DNA of 64,000 bases from contig NC_044920.1 of NCBI RefSeq assembly GCF_003576645.1, forward strand, positions 3,835,085 through 3,899,084. The letters run 5' to 3'. This DNA comes from Ipomoea triloba. Taxonomy: Eukaryota > Streptophyta > Magnoliopsida > Solanales > Convolvulaceae. How positions within the stretch are numbered: position 1 is the stretch's first letter; each line of letters starts with the position of its first letter. The position numbers and the translations under genes are program-made. Shown piece after piece: positions 1-10,678 of this stretch. Under the pieces are notes generated by a model. The model was given only the letters and a program-made list of their open reading frames with translations, did not search any database and was not told the DNA's origin.

Positions 1-275
1 CCATTTATTAACTAGTAACTTTTCTAATTGGATTTTTAATGTCTATATTCTATAACTACTTTATCGTTCTCAAATACATCCGATTAATATGCAATTTCTA
101 CACAAACTATGAGTTGAAGTATGGTTTTCATTCTTCTATTTCACAGAGGAGTATAAACTTTAGCTATAATATTATTGTGGATTTAGATTGAAAAACAAAG
201 TTGTAGATCTTGGCATCCTTTACTATGTACCTATCATCTTAGCTTATGATATAGTTTATTACTGCTACTATGCAG

Positions 276-1204
276 GAATCATTGAATGAATCCCCTCCAA
301 ACAGGCTGGTTTCTTTGAAAGATACCATAATTGACCCAAATTCTACTATGAATTTGAAGGAAGCCAAACAAAGTAGTCCAATTTCAGTTCTTGAACCACA
401 TTTTAAGGCACGGAAACTTCGAAACTCTGAATGCTATGATGGTCCTGTTGTAGATTTACATAGTAAGTGAGCACTGCCTTTCTCTGTTCATTTGATACAT
501 TAACATCATATAAAGCAGTCTTTGTTCATTTAGTTGAGCTGTTACTTGGTCTAATATAATATGGTTGCTCTCCATTACTTTTGCCAGGTGTGGTAAAGCA
601 GCTTAAGCTTCTTGAAACCAGCTCAGAGGAAACATACTCTGAAGGATCTGAAATGGCTGTATCAAGTGTTGAAAATAATGAGAAACGATCTTTTTACTTT
701 TCTCAAGAACTGCTGGGAGTGTTTAGCAGTGAAGAAAGTAGGGATTTCTCTTACCTAGTTGATGTTTTAGATGAGGCCCACCTGAATTTTGAAGTGGACT
801 TCGAAACATGTAATTCTTTGGAATCCCCTATAAACCCATTGTTGTTTGAGGCATTAGAGAAGAAATATGGTAAGCAGATATCTTGGTTGAAGTCAGAAAG
901 GAGGCTTTTGTTTGACCGTATAAATTCTTGGTTTAGTGAGATTTTGAATTCATTTACGGATATCCATGTTCGTTCAAAGTCCTTGAAGATGATGTTTCAT
1001 CCAACATTGAGACGAAGTGAGGTTGAGGAAGAACTGTGGATGTTGCTTGTTAATGAGGAAAAGGAAGTGGGCAAGGACTTGTCTGAGAAGGCACTGGGAG
1101 TGGAAACAAAGTGGTTGAAAATGGAGAGCGAGATTAGTAATATATGTAAGGAAGTAGAGAATTACTTGTTCGATGAACTAGTAGCAGAGTTGTTTTGCAT
1201 TTGA
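276..1204 (+). CDS. DUF4378 / TRM-like protein, C-terminal exons (partial gene)
   Basis: The last two coding exons of a larger gene that begins left of the window: 276-462 and 588-1204. The first follows a tgcag acceptor and ends at gtaagt; the second follows ttgccag. The split AGT codon joins the two in frame, and the stop is at 1202-1204. The C-terminal residues carry the signature of DUF4378 proteins: NPLLFEALEKKYGKQ, then SERRLLFDRINSW, then EEELWMLLVNEEKE and a final acidic LFDELVAE. This domain marks the TON1-recruiting-motif (TRM) family, of which some members guide cortical microtubule and preprophase-band organisation. Some databases name close relatives 'phosphatidylinositol N-acetylglucosaminyltransferase subunit P-related', a label without functional support here. 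Bases 1-275 read as intron. The N-terminal TRM motifs are outside the window, so the exact subgroup is open. Confidence 0.85.
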
Positions 1205-1997
1205 GAGTTTATTTTTTACATTTTCCCTCTGTATTTAAATCATTCTTTGGCAGGTAAAATGCAATGTTGAAATAGCAGTTTTGGCATATAGTATACTATA
1301 AGATGTGAGTGCTGTATAGATTAGAGTGAAAAATTCAAATATCAGCCTACTGTATGGTGAAGCATATGAGAAATTTTGCACTTGGTTTTATTGTTAATAA
1401 TAATATTGCTATAGAAATTCGTGTCTACCTAAGTGCTTGACTTTTTAATTCTTGTTTGCTGACCATAGCATGCTTTTCTAGTTTGTAAAAGACGTGAAGT
1501 GAAACGAATTACATTACATGCGTTTACAGGCACGTGCGTGCAACTCTTGGATTCCATTTTAATAAGCCTGTGAGTGAGACATTTCAGGTGTAAAACACAA
1601 ATGGAGTTTTGCAGCTTTGGAAGCTCGCTAAGTTCCCTTATGGGTTGATGTGGATGAGGTATGCTGCTTTATCTCAATGCCTTTTTATCTAAGATTTAAT
1701 CAAAGACGTTCATATCTATACACTATTTTTATAGATTTCTCATGAGTGTTCAGATGGGAGATCTTACTGGCATTTCTGTTTCATTTTCTTATGTATTTTA
1801 ATTCAATGTTTCTGCCTAAAAGAGTTTTCTATTTAAATGTTTATCTGAAGGGGCTAAGAACTGTGAAGCATACTCCTTAGAAATTAGAAAACATAAATTT
1901 AAGAAAATTACAACATCAACTGCATATAGGCAACCATTCAATTACAGGCATGAGATACATCAACATATTGAAGAAACATTCGAGAATAAAACATCTT
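1205..1997. other. 3' UTR and intergenic sequence between convergent genes
   Basis: This stretch lies between the stop of the DUF4378 gene and the stop of the minus-strand dirigent gene. The first few hundred bases are probably the 3' UTR of the former, and perhaps a spliced UTR. I see no coding potential, RNA gene or transposon ends. Confidence 0.5.
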
Positions 1998-3119
1998 TCA
2001 AGGGGTGATGTAAACAGTGAAGTGGGTGATGGTTTCCACACCATCAGTTGTGTGCTGATCCACATGCGGAAGAGTCTCTATGGTGGCATAACCCTTAGCT
2101 GTCTCATACGTGCCAGTCCCGCCGATTATAGCCAGGTGAGAAATCGGTGTAGCTGTTCTGTGAACTCCAAAGAAGCTGATGGTATCTCCAAGTTCGTGTT
2201 CATGATCATGCTCACCATGGAACATTGCGGTCAAGGCTAATGTGTGGCTAGTGCCATCCAAAGAGCTAGCCAAGTAAAACCCTTGTGCTCTTCCAAGAAC
2301 AGCTGATCCCAATTCGTGCCCTTCGGTTATTTGATTGTCGACGACGGTGATTGAGCCAAACATGAGTTGTTGGATGTTGAGACCAGAAGGGAGCTGCCCA
2401 CCCGTGACGAAAGGTTGGTTGTCTCCACTATCGACTACATTGTTGTTGCCAGCGTTTTGGAGGAGCGTGTTGGTTTGTTGTTGACCATTTAGGCCCACGA
2501 GGAATGGGTAATTGTTGTTGTTAATGACATTGTTGATGGTGTTGAGAGGTACTCCACCATTGATGGGGAAGATTTGATTGTTAGGTTGGGTGAAAGGCAA
2601 GTTGTTGGCATTAGAATTGGCAACAATGCCGGTGACTACTCTGCCTGAAGGTTGCGAGCCACCAAGAATGTCATGCATGAAGAAAGAGAGCGCGGGGTGG
2701 TCTGTAGTGGGATTTGCCACCGTGGCAGATGACGTACCAGGAGTGGTGGCAACGGGGGCTGCCCCGGGAGGAGGAGCCACTGCTGCAACCGGGCTAACGA
2801 CAGGCACTGCTTCCGGCTCCGTGGGTTGAGGGCCCCCTACTGGCTCAACATTAACAGCGGGGGCGGTGACAGCTGAAGCTGTGGGAGGAGCCACCTCGGG
2901 GTCATCTGTTTCCGGGGGATCAACCACTCCCGGGGCAGCCACAGCTGGTGCCACCGGAGGAGTCACCACGGGGTCATCTGTTTCCGGTGGATTAGCTTCT
3001 TCAGGTATAGTCGCTGGCAAGGGGGTGACCGGGCTCGTTTCATCAAGGATCCTTGCTGATTGAGTACAACCAAAGGTGAAAACTAGAAAGAAAATGCATA
3101 TCAGAGAAAACTTGGCCAT
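1998..3119 (-). CDS. Dirigent protein, long form (ESB1/DIR10-like), 373 aa
   Basis: Uninterrupted single-exon gene. The N-terminus is a signal peptide: hydrophobic SLICIFFLVFTFGCTQS, then a likely cleavage before ARILDE. Residues about 28-135 are a Pro/Ala/Thr/Val-rich linker with an imperfect repeat built on PPETDDP. A dirigent domain follows from FFMHDILGG, with an Asn/Gln-rich insert, and then FGSITVVDN, GRAQGFYLASS and the C-terminal block AIIGGTGTYETAKGYATI. This layout (secreted, low-complexity linker, dirigent barrel) matches the DIR-e group that includes Arabidopsis ESB1/DIR10, which acts in the wall at the Casparian strip, where dirigent proteins help organise lignin deposition. A role in root endodermis is inferred from that family. 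The start is the first ATG ahead of the signal peptide. A TATA-like run lies about 95 bp upstream. Confidence 0.93.
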   Translation of the reverse strand: MAKFSLICIFFLVFTFGCTQSARILDETSPVTPLPATIPEEANPPETDDPVVTPPVAPAVAAPGVVDPPETDDPEVAPPTASAVTAPAVNVEPVGGPQPTEPEAVPVVSPVAAVAPPPGAAPVATTPGTSSATVANPTTDHPALSFFMHDILGGSQPSGRVVTGIVANSNANNLPFTQPNNQIFPINGGVPLNTINNVINNNNYPFLVGLNGQQQTNTLLQNAGNNNVVDSGDNQPFVTGGQLPSGLNIQQLMFGSITVVDNQITEGHELGSAVLGRAQGFYLASSLDGTSHTLALTAMFHGEHDHEHELGDTISFFGVHRTATPISHLAIIGGTGTYETAKGYATIETLPHVDQHTTDGVETITHFTVYITP

Positions 3120-3210
3120 TTTCGTAGAGTGATGAACAGAGAGATTAAGATTTTCTTGGTTGAGGAGAGATGCTTTGTGTTGTTTGATGGGAAAGAGTGG
3201 AATCTGGCAG

Positions 3211-3225
3211 TATATATATATATAG
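3211..3225 (-). promoter_or_regulatory. TATA box of the long dirigent gene
   Basis: An alternating TA run reads as TATATA on the minus strand about 95 bp before the start codon at 3119, a normal plant position that leaves a leader of about 60 bases. Confidence 0.55.
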
Positions 3226-4338
3226 TCTGATCTGATGAATGGTTCACAATGAGAAGTGGAGTTGATGACTATTATTTGGTTTGCAGGTGCATTTGTTTAG
3301 TTGTGAAACTGCTCCATAGACATATGGTTTTGGATGTTTGATTTGTTGAACAAAACCAATACAGAAAAAGACAAATTACACAACCAAATCTTTGAGGACA
3401 GATGCAAGGCTTCATGTCAGATAAGATAGTTTGAGTTTAGAAGTTGTGTTTGTGTGGTATATATATCTGGTAGTTATGTTAAGTTTCATTGATTCAAAAT
3501 TTTAAACGGTAGACAATAGCACGTAAGTAAAAGACTTAGCATACAGGTTGATGTTTGAATATTCGTAAAATATGTAAAAGTTTGATTTGTTAACATTCTG
3601 TTGATATTTATTATAGTAGCGTAAATTTAGATACACATTTAAACCCAATCTAATACTACGTATGTTCTACTTAATTGGTATAGCATTAGTTTTGATTTGT
3701 TAACATTCGATCCATATTGATTTGTGCTCAAGTATATATCCCTGACTTTCAAGTATCTAAATTTTCAACCTTGAGTCCTTGACCAACAAATGAAAGACAT
3801 GTAAAAATTATTTAAAAAAAAAAAAAAAGGAAAACAACGGAGGAAAGAAAAAAGAAATGGGAAAATTTGGATAAATCTCGTTTCAAACACTACTTCTAAT
3901 TCCAAGATTAAGAAGAAGAGATCCTCTCTCTATCTTAAAGTGACGAAAAATAAAAAATAAAAAAATTGTAATGATAAATTTCGATCTATCAAAGACATTT
4001 CCTCTCTCTATCTTAAAATGGCTAAGGATGGATAAAAAGATCTTTTTGATAATTGCTTCATAAATAATAGGCAATCTATCTATAAATCTATAATAAATAT
4101 ATAAAAACAAAATGTCGTGTTGAAAATATAATGTAGCATTTTCCCGCCTAAATACACTTTCCAAATTTGGATTGAGGATGTCATTCTTTGAGATAAGCAC
4201 ATACAATCTTCTAACTCATGTACATAATTTCATGTTTTGGCCAATTAAATTACCTACTGAAAAATCTCTTGAGTTGAAGAGTGTTAAGTATACTCACAAG
4301 ATTGGAAGAAACATGCATGTATTATATTTGTATTTATA
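3226..4338. other. Upstream region of the dirigent gene; no gene seen
   Basis: AT-rich sequence. Bases about 3357-3422 recur almost unchanged at about 6224-6285, hinting at an old local duplication. Two close matches of a motif built on cctctctctatcttaaa occur near 3910 and 4001. No coding sequence seen. Confidence 0.5.
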
Positions 4339-4348
4339 CATATAAATT

Positions 4349-5930
4349 GAGTTAATTCGAGCAAAGGTCCTTCGACTATAGTGATTTTCCACATTTAGTC
4401 TTTGTCTTTTAATTTGGACAAATTTGACACTTGACTATCAAAATCTTTCCACCATTGGTCCTTCCGTCACCTCAGTGTTATTTAGGCGGTAATTTTAGGG
4501 GTAAAATCGTCATTTCATTGTTTGGGTTGTCTTCTCATGCCTTTGTTTTGATTCGCTTCAAGTTCATATTTGTTGCGTATTCGTTCAATCATTTCCTTTA
4601 TTTCCTTTTCACAATCAGATCTCTGCTGCAATTTCTGTTCAAAGATGAAATATAGTGTTAAAATACAAAGGGAAAAGCAAGGAAGAGATTCAGAGAATAA
4701 ATACTGATCAACCAAGCCTTAAATTGAATCTAGTTGGAGTTTCCTGGATAATCAGAGCAAAAAGAAGGAAAACTGGACATTACCCCATCTTCATGGGACT
4801 TTACTGCTTGTTCTATTTCTTTGTGTATCCTTTCCAATTCCTTTGAGAGAGGATTAACTATCATACGAATAGGTGAATTCAAGGAAGGCATAAAATGCGC
4901 ATGATGCATTCGCATATCGTTAGGTCTTGTAGAATAGAGGTCAGATTCAAAGGTTGTAAAATTGCTTGGTTAGGAAGTTCACTTGTGATCCTGACTTCAT
5001 GGGGCAAAGTCTTAGTGTTCTCAGAAGAGCAATGCAGTTCACCACTAGGCTGGCAGTCAATTCTACTAACTGATAAATCTGTTGGACTGCAATCAAGTGT
5101 CTGTCATATTAGGGAGATGAACTGAGGCAAACAACATTCATATGATAAAAACCATAAATTTTGTTAGAGATGTAATAGCTAAATTAGAGAGTTTAAAATA
5201 TTTCTTGGCACACATGCCAGAGGAAAATAACATAAGCATCTCATTGTCATCAAGTTTTTACTTTAAAAGTGAGGCTGCCACCCTACACTGACAAATCACA
5301 GCACACAATCAAGTAAGAATTGTTGCAACTTCAAATACAGAGTTAAAAGGGTTGACGAAGGCATACTTGCCGTAAAGGCAATCGTCTCGGAATCTGCTCG
5401 CTAGAAGTTTAATCCCCTACTCCCGGCTCAAATTCCACGACCCAGCCGCCAAATGAGAACAAGATCTGGCGACTTTTCTTCTCTTAGATCTCGCCATTTT
5501 TCTTCTCTTAAAGGCTTCATGTTCTCCATTTTTAATTAGCCATAACCCTAGCAACTGCCTTCATTTCCAGTCGTCTGCAGCCAAACAAGAGAGAGAGAGA
5601 GAGAGAAAGAGAGACGTCGAATGGAGAGGGAGGGAGGTCGCCGGAAAAGGAGTCGGCCGATCCAACGGCGGGAAGCAGCGCCGTTCACCACCATTTTCGG
5701 AGACCCAACACCTCATCCCTCCGCCTTCTCTCTTAGAATGGCCTGAGAAGACAACCAAGAATAAAAGGACGATTTTACCCCTAACATTAACGCCTAAATA
5801 AAGCTGAGGTGACGGAAGGACCAATAGTGGAAAGATTTTGATAGTCAAGTGTCAAATTTGTCCAAATTAAAAGACGAGGACTAAATGTGGAAAATCACTA
5901 TAGTCGAAGGACCTTTGCTGGAATTAACTC
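4349..5930. mobile_element. Mutator-like (Pack-MULE type) element with about 190 bp terminal inverted repeats
   Basis: The left end reads GAGTTAATTCGAGCAAAGG and the right end is its reverse complement with one change. The inverted repeats extend about 190 bp inward to the tract around ggggtaaaatcg. The element is bounded by a perfect 10 bp target duplication, CATATAAATT at 4339-4348 and 5931-5940, as expected for Mutator-like transposition. There is no transposase. The interior is not repeat-like: it has minus-strand exon-like pieces (see 4515-5120) and a GC-richer part (5380-5740) with a GA run. Gene-like cargo between long inverted repeats is the Pack-MULE pattern. Confidence 0.85.
4515..5120 (-). 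pseudogene. Captured gene fragment resembling MOM1-like coiled-coil region
   Basis: Within the Mutator-like element, minus-strand segments read as spliced exons. One, upstream of a GT at about 4787, encodes NPLSKELERIHKEIEQ and AVKSHEDG; the next encodes KLQQRSDCEKEIKEMIERI and RNKYELEA. Together they give a charged coiled coil of the type found in plant MOM1-like (helicase-related transcriptional silencing) proteins. An earlier segment (about 4925-5110) encodes a Ser/Leu-rich stretch that needs a frame change to join. The family match is from memory of the motif style and is moderate. The fragment lacks a start, an end and any catalytic domain, so it is probably not a functional protein. Confidence 0.45.
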
Positions 5931-5940
5931 CATATAAATT

Positions 5941-7343
5941 TTTTACTTTGTATAAATTTAAGTGAAATTATTGGCAGAAAAAATTAAATATTTGTATCAG
6001 TACACAATTACTCCGTAATAGTTACATGAGGAAGTCAACAACTCAAACCATGAAAACAATGGATAGATGATAATGTCAAATGTAAAATATCTGAATAAAC
6101 ACAAGTGCATGCCTTTGTAAGTACGTGTTTGTACTCATATTCTTACTACATACTTTAATTTAATGATTTCAGATAGGTATTAATGGCGTTAAATTTTTAT
6201 TAGTGGTTGGTTTGGGTTAAACCAAAACAGAAAAAGACAAATTACACAACCAAATCTTTGAGGACAGATGAAAGGCTTCATAGTTTGAATTTAGGAAATA
6301 ATTTTAATGAAATTAATTATAACCTTTGTCACATGATATATCATATATGTAATTTTATGAGCTATACTTCTTAGTAATATTGCTCACAGATAAGTTATTT
6401 CACGAGTTATGTTTTTTAGTTTTATTTTCCACACACTAGTTTCATTATAACAAAATTTTACTATATATATAGTTTCATTTGACAATATACATATTTGTAA
6501 TGTGATACGCCATTAGTTTACGGTAATGACAAAAAAGAAAAGTAGTGTATTAGACCATGGTCCACTCAGTACTGTGTGGACCATGGGCCATCGTACAACG
6601 GCATAAACCCATGCTAGTCCAATGAATACGTAAGTTGAACAATTAATGAAGATTGTAATAGTTTAGAAATGTAAATTACAAAATTGTTCTTATATTGGCT
6701 AATAACGGGCTTCACAATTTAATGCAAAAGTGATAGTCATTTGAGGTATTCGTTGATGAATGAAGAATCAAAATCGTCACTTTATGAAAAATTAAAGGGT
6801 TCATAATATAGGTGATGATTTTTGTCCCCTTTTGTTTTCTCCACAATGTGGCAGTATATATTTATTAACATTTCTTTTTGATATCTCATATTTTCTACTT
6901 TCACCGGATTATATTCTGGATCTCATGAACCATGAATAAGATGGACCATTAACATAAGGTACATTTTTAATATATTAAAGATTCAATTTTAATACATTGA
7001 ATATTCATTTCTTAAAAATACATTATTTATTTATATACTAAATTAGTACACAATAATGTACTTTTAATATATTAAAAATAAACATTTTCTCATCATCCAC
7101 AGTATAATATGCTTCTAAGGGTTTAGAAATGTAAGTTTTCAAAATTGTTCTTATATTGACTTACAGGCTTCACAATGTAATGCAAATGTGATAGTCTTTA
7201 ATGTATTGGCCATTGAGGAATCAAAACTGTCACTTTATTAAAAATTAAATGGTTCATAATATTTACATTAACAAGGGAAGAAAAATATATATCTTTATAA
7301 TTATAGGGAGGAAAAATATAATGATTATGTTAATTAATTATTA
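5941..7343. repeat. AT-rich spacer with a local duplication
   Basis: Two segments are near copies: about 6655-6815 and 7118-7262. Both run from tttagaaatgtaa through caaaattgttcttatattg, a cttcacaa tract and a gatagtc tract, to ggttcataatat. Bases 6224-6285 copy part of the long dirigent gene's upstream region (3357-3422). A short inverted repeat on ccatggtcca lies at about 6555-6590. No gene seen. Confidence 0.6.
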
Positions 7344-8060
7344 TTAGCCTAAATAAACATTGAAATTGAGGATTTTGTAGGATCCATCGTCTCCACCCTC
7401 CGATGATGTAGACCCTGAAATGTCGAGAGGCTTCACCGTGGCATACCCATTAGCTCCATCGTACCTCCCTGTGCCGCCGATCACAGCCAAGTGCGATTCT
7501 TCCGCGTCATTCTTAAGCACTCCGAACAACCTCAACCCATCCTCATACTCTCCACTCCCCACAAACCTCGCCGTCATCGCCATCATGTGACTGCCGCCGT
7601 CCCCGGAGCTGGCGGCGACGTACACGCCCTCCGCTTTTCCGACGAGCGCCGAGGCGGCGGCGGAGGAGTAAACCTCCTCGTCGATCGCCACCACGGTGCC
7701 GAGCTCGAGCTCTCGGAGGGTGGCGGCGGCCGGGAACGACAGTGTGAGGCCGCCCAGGTCGAGCGTCGGAGGTTGCCGGACTCCGGCGGGTTGTGGGTTG
7801 TAGGGGATGCCGGCGACGACGGGAGGGAAATAGCCGCCGGCGAGTAAGGGTTTGGAGAAAGGCGGGAGATTGTCATTGGGGGCGGCGTTAGGGCGTGTTT
7901 GGGTGTGGATGTTGTGTGGCATGGAGAATGAGATTTGTTGGTGAGGGTGAAGGGCGTGTTTGGGATGATGGTCATCAAGATTTCTAGCTGAATCTGCTTC
8001 ATTCATTAATGATGTGAAGAGGATGAAGAAGAAGAGATAGTGTAGTGTGGGAATTGGCAT
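7344..8060 (-). CDS. Dirigent protein, 238 aa (DIR-e type)
   Basis: Single-exon gene with a signal peptide (hydrophobic LHYLFFFILFTSLMNEADS, cleavage likely before ARNLDD). A His/Pro-rich linker is shorter than that of the neighbour. The dirigent core follows: LTLSFPAAATLRELELGTVV, then GKAEGVYVAASS, MMAMTARFV, LRLFGVLKN and the conserved AVIGGTGRYDGANGYATV, ending in a beta strand at the stop. Same strand, same domain order and same ending as the gene at 1998-3119, so the two are ancient tandem paralogues about 4 kb apart. The gene body is far more GC-rich than its surroundings. The product is expected in the cell wall, where the family steers phenoxy-radical coupling for lignan or lignin. 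The substrate cannot be told. Confidence 0.92.
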   Translation of the reverse strand: MPIPTLHYLFFFILFTSLMNEADSARNLDDHHPKHALHPHQQISFSMPHNIHTQTRPNAAPNDNLPPFSKPLLAGGYFPPVVAGIPYNPQPAGVRQPPTLDLGGLTLSFPAAATLRELELGTVVAIDEEVYSSAAASALVGKAEGVYVAASSGDGGSHMMAMTARFVGSGEYEDGLRLFGVLKNDAEESHLAVIGGTGRYDGANGYATVKPLDISGSTSSEGGDDGSYKILNFNVYLG

Positions 8061-8136
8061 GTTTGTTCGTTGAAATTAAGGATTTTAACATGCAACCTTA
8101 ATTTCTTCAAATGTTAATTAGTTGGCTCTTCAATCT

Positions 8137-8146
8137 TTATATATAA
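8137..8146 (-). promoter_or_regulatory. TATA box of the short dirigent gene
   Basis: TATATAAAG on the minus strand, about 80 bp upstream of the start codon at 8060. Confidence 0.55.
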
Positions 8147-8525
8147 GAAGGGGCTATATTATATTGCATGCATGGGGAGATCGACATTATGAAGTGCTTC
8201 GTTGCATGGTACTTATAGTTGATATGATGAATTGGAGTTGGTTGGTACTATTGGAATGGTTGATTGTAATGTGTGGATTAAGAATTCATTATCAGCTAAC
8301 AAATCCACTTACCAATGCAAAACTTAATAATGTTGAGGATTTGTTGGGTTTGAATGTTATTACATAAAAGTGAGTTTACCTAGTATATATAAATCTGTAA
8401 ATAGTGATTGTAACACTATGTCATTATATATATGGCAATACTTAAAAACAGTACTAATATTTTGAAAAATAAAATAAAAAATATTTAGCTACACTTAATA
8501 ACTAATACTATATATAGAGAGAAAA

Positions 8526-9434
8526 TTGTCATTTTGGTCCACTGACTATAGAGGTCATCTTAATTGCAGTCCACGACTTTTCAAAAGTGTTAATTGCATA
8601 CCCTGACTATTCAATTTTTGTCAATTTTGGTCACTCCGGCCAAATTACTGGTCAAATTCGCCGGAAAATTCAAAACCCTAAAATAATGAGGGTATTTTAG
8701 TCATTTCACACCCCTTTTCTTCTTCTCCGGCCAACCCATCTTTTTTTTTTCTTTTCTGGCGAACCAAAATTGCTTCTCCAGTAAGGGGAGAGTGGATTGG
8801 ACTGATTCAACTGAGTACTAAGAGGAATTTATATTATTTTTGTTACGTTCTCACACGGCTGCCACAGAAGTGGGATTCACGTTTCCGTAAACGTCACGGA
8901 TTTCGAGCTGGACGCCCGCCGACGGAGCCAGGTTACCCATCTTGACCATGGTGGTGGCAAAGTCGAAGAGGAAAGCGCCGATGCGATTCACGATGCTGCA
9001 CGCAGATTTCGAGCTAGACATTGATCGACGAAGCCAGGGTGCCCATCTTGACCGTGGCGGTGGCGAAGTCAGAGAGGAAAGAGTCAGTGCGATTCACGAT
9101 GCTGCTCGCGGATTTCGAGCTGGACGTTGGCCAGGTTGCCAATTAGTTGAATCAGTCCAATCCACTATCCCCTTACCGAAGAAGTAATTTTGGTTCGCTG
9201 GAAAAGAAGAGAAAAAGATGGGTTGGCCGGAGAAGAAGAAAAGGGGTGTGAAATGACTAAAATACCATCATTATTTTAGGGTTTTGAATTTTCCGGTGAA
9301 TTTGACCGGTAATTTGGCCGGAGTGACCAAAATTGACAAAAATTGAATAGTCAGGGTATGCAATTAACACTTTGGAAAGTCGTGGACTGCAATTAAGAGG
9401 ACCCCTATAGTCAGTTAACCAAAATGACAATTTG
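8526..9434. mobile_element. Foldback (Mutator-like) element with about 190 bp inverted repeats
   Basis: The left arm begins near aaattgtcattttggtccac and the right arm is its near reverse complement ending gacaatttg. The matched arms run through the tracts ggtcactccggccaaatt and ctaaaataatgagggtatt. Candidate direct repeats CTATATATA lie at both flanks, but the left copy is offset by several bases and the sequence is low complexity. The interior (about 8840-9150) carries gene-derived sequence described separately. Confidence 0.7.
8842..9140 (-). pseudogene. Captured fragment resembling a class III peroxidase C-terminus, partly triplicated
   Basis: On the minus strand, about 8985 down to 8845 encodes [18 protein letters not shown] followed by [13 protein letters not shown] and a stop. 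This aligns by eye with the end of plant secretory peroxidases, where MVKMGN is followed about ten residues later by GEIR, a cysteine and VN. The usual cysteine is replaced. The same block recurs about 100 bp and 200 bp further right with in-frame stops, so the captured piece has been tandemly duplicated inside the element. The peroxidase assignment is from motif memory and is tentative. Confidence 0.45.
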
Positions 9435-9466
<32 letters not shown>

Positions 9467-9839
9467 AAAAACATAATAAGTGTGAATGAAGGTTATACCA
9501 TTCATTTTTGTCTATTTTTTTCGTTAAGTTTTTTTTTTATACATTATGTTATAAAAGTTGTACTTTACAATATTTTAGACAAATATACCCCTACCGTTAT
9601 AACTTCCGTTATCTTTTCCACTATTGTTACCATGCACATGCATTCACCATATATTTTCTTATTTTCTTCAATAATAATAGTATATACACATTATATATTG
9701 GAGTTATATGTTAATTATTTCGTAAAATATAAATATAAAATTTATAAAAATATTTTACATTATTATTATTATTTACAATAATTTAAATATCTAAAAACTA
9801 AATAAATTTAAAATTTTAATATAAAATATTAATATTTGG

Positions 9840-9876
9840 CACCTATTTTTTGTGCATTGCGCATAAAAAGAACTAG
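9840..9876 (+). mobile_element. Helitron-like 3' end
   Basis: A short hairpin (tgtgc-att-gcgca) at about 9851-9863 is followed about 10 bases later by CTAG and then T, the layout of plant Helitron 3' termini. The AT-rich stretch 9480-9840 may be its body. A matching 5' end (TC start) is not clear. Confidence 0.45.
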
Positions 9877-10039
9877 TATGTATGTATGTATGTGTATATG
9901 TATATATATATATATATATATAGGATCATGTTTAAATGAGAACAGTGTGCCTAGGGGAGAACACAGAACGCATGACGTTTGTCCACGTATCCAGATCTAA
10001 CGGATGAAAACACTGATTTAAAAAAATGTGGTGTCATTT

Positions 10040-10175
10040 TCGTAATATAAATAATTGAACATCGAAGTGCAAGTAACAGTTTCATATAGTGCACCTAAGT
10101 ACAAGTAAAATGTATTATAAGTGTAAGTAAATTGTATTACAAGTGCAAGTAAAATGTACACTGAGAATCAATACT
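10040..10175 (+). repeat. Degenerate tandem repeat, about 20 bp units on aagtgcaagtaa
   Basis: Five to six imperfect units built on aagtgcaagtaaaatgtat. The bases before it (gatctaacggatgaaaac) resemble those before similar arrays elsewhere in the window. Confidence 0.6.
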
Positions 10176-10259
10176 AAGTGAACCTAACGTTATAACTAGC
10201 TAGTTGCATGCCACTGCGTCGTTTTTTAAAAATTGCATCTGATTCTTCGTTGATTTGAA

Positions 10260-10617
10260 CACGTGAACGACCGTGAATGGTTCTTATTTCTCTCCTGGGC
10301 GTCCGTTCGCATTAGAACGTGTTCCTACGTGTTGCACGCCGCCTTGCCGACACCCTCGACGCTACTCCGACCAGTGTCGGGTCGAACGCTCCAGGAGTGC
10401 GATGCCGCTCTAATGCCCCAGCATGGCCGGAGTGTGCGACAGCACCAGCGGAGCCCGACGACGCCGATCAAAACGATCGGCCAGACACCCTGTTCTTCGA
10501 ACGTCGACTACCATTGGACCTAGCGGTGAGTCGCGACCAGCCGGAGAACCACGGGACCTAAACACTACGACTCCCTGTCGCAGTAACCAGCCGAAATGGT
10601 GAAAAGGGACCCTAACA
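10260..10617. other. GC-rich block of unknown origin
   Basis: This block is markedly richer in G+C than its flanks and ends in the microsatellite at 10619. Short open frames exist in more than one frame on both strands, as expected from base composition alone. I recognise no protein family. Confidence 0.4.
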
Positions 10618-10618
10618 A

Positions 10619-10619
10619 A

Positions 10620-10678
<59 letters not shown>
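10619..10678 (+). repeat. (ATA)n microsatellite
   Basis: About 20 uninterrupted trinucleotide units. Confidence 0.95.

Noticed and set aside
1950..3063. Plus-strand open frames across the long dirigent gene (1950-2240, 2578-2829, 2866-3063)
   Set aside because: They are antisense shadows of the minus-strand dirigent coding sequence, Gly/Ala/Thr-rich as expected from its composition, with no domain of their own.
7491..8002. Open frames overlapping the short dirigent gene in other frames
   Set aside because: GC-rich shadow frames; the dirigent frame has a signal peptide and full domain, the others have neither.
10263..10561. Two overlapping plus-strand open frames in a GC-rich block
   Set aside because: Overlap in different frames, Arg/Ala/Pro-rich, no recognisable family; likely due to base composition.
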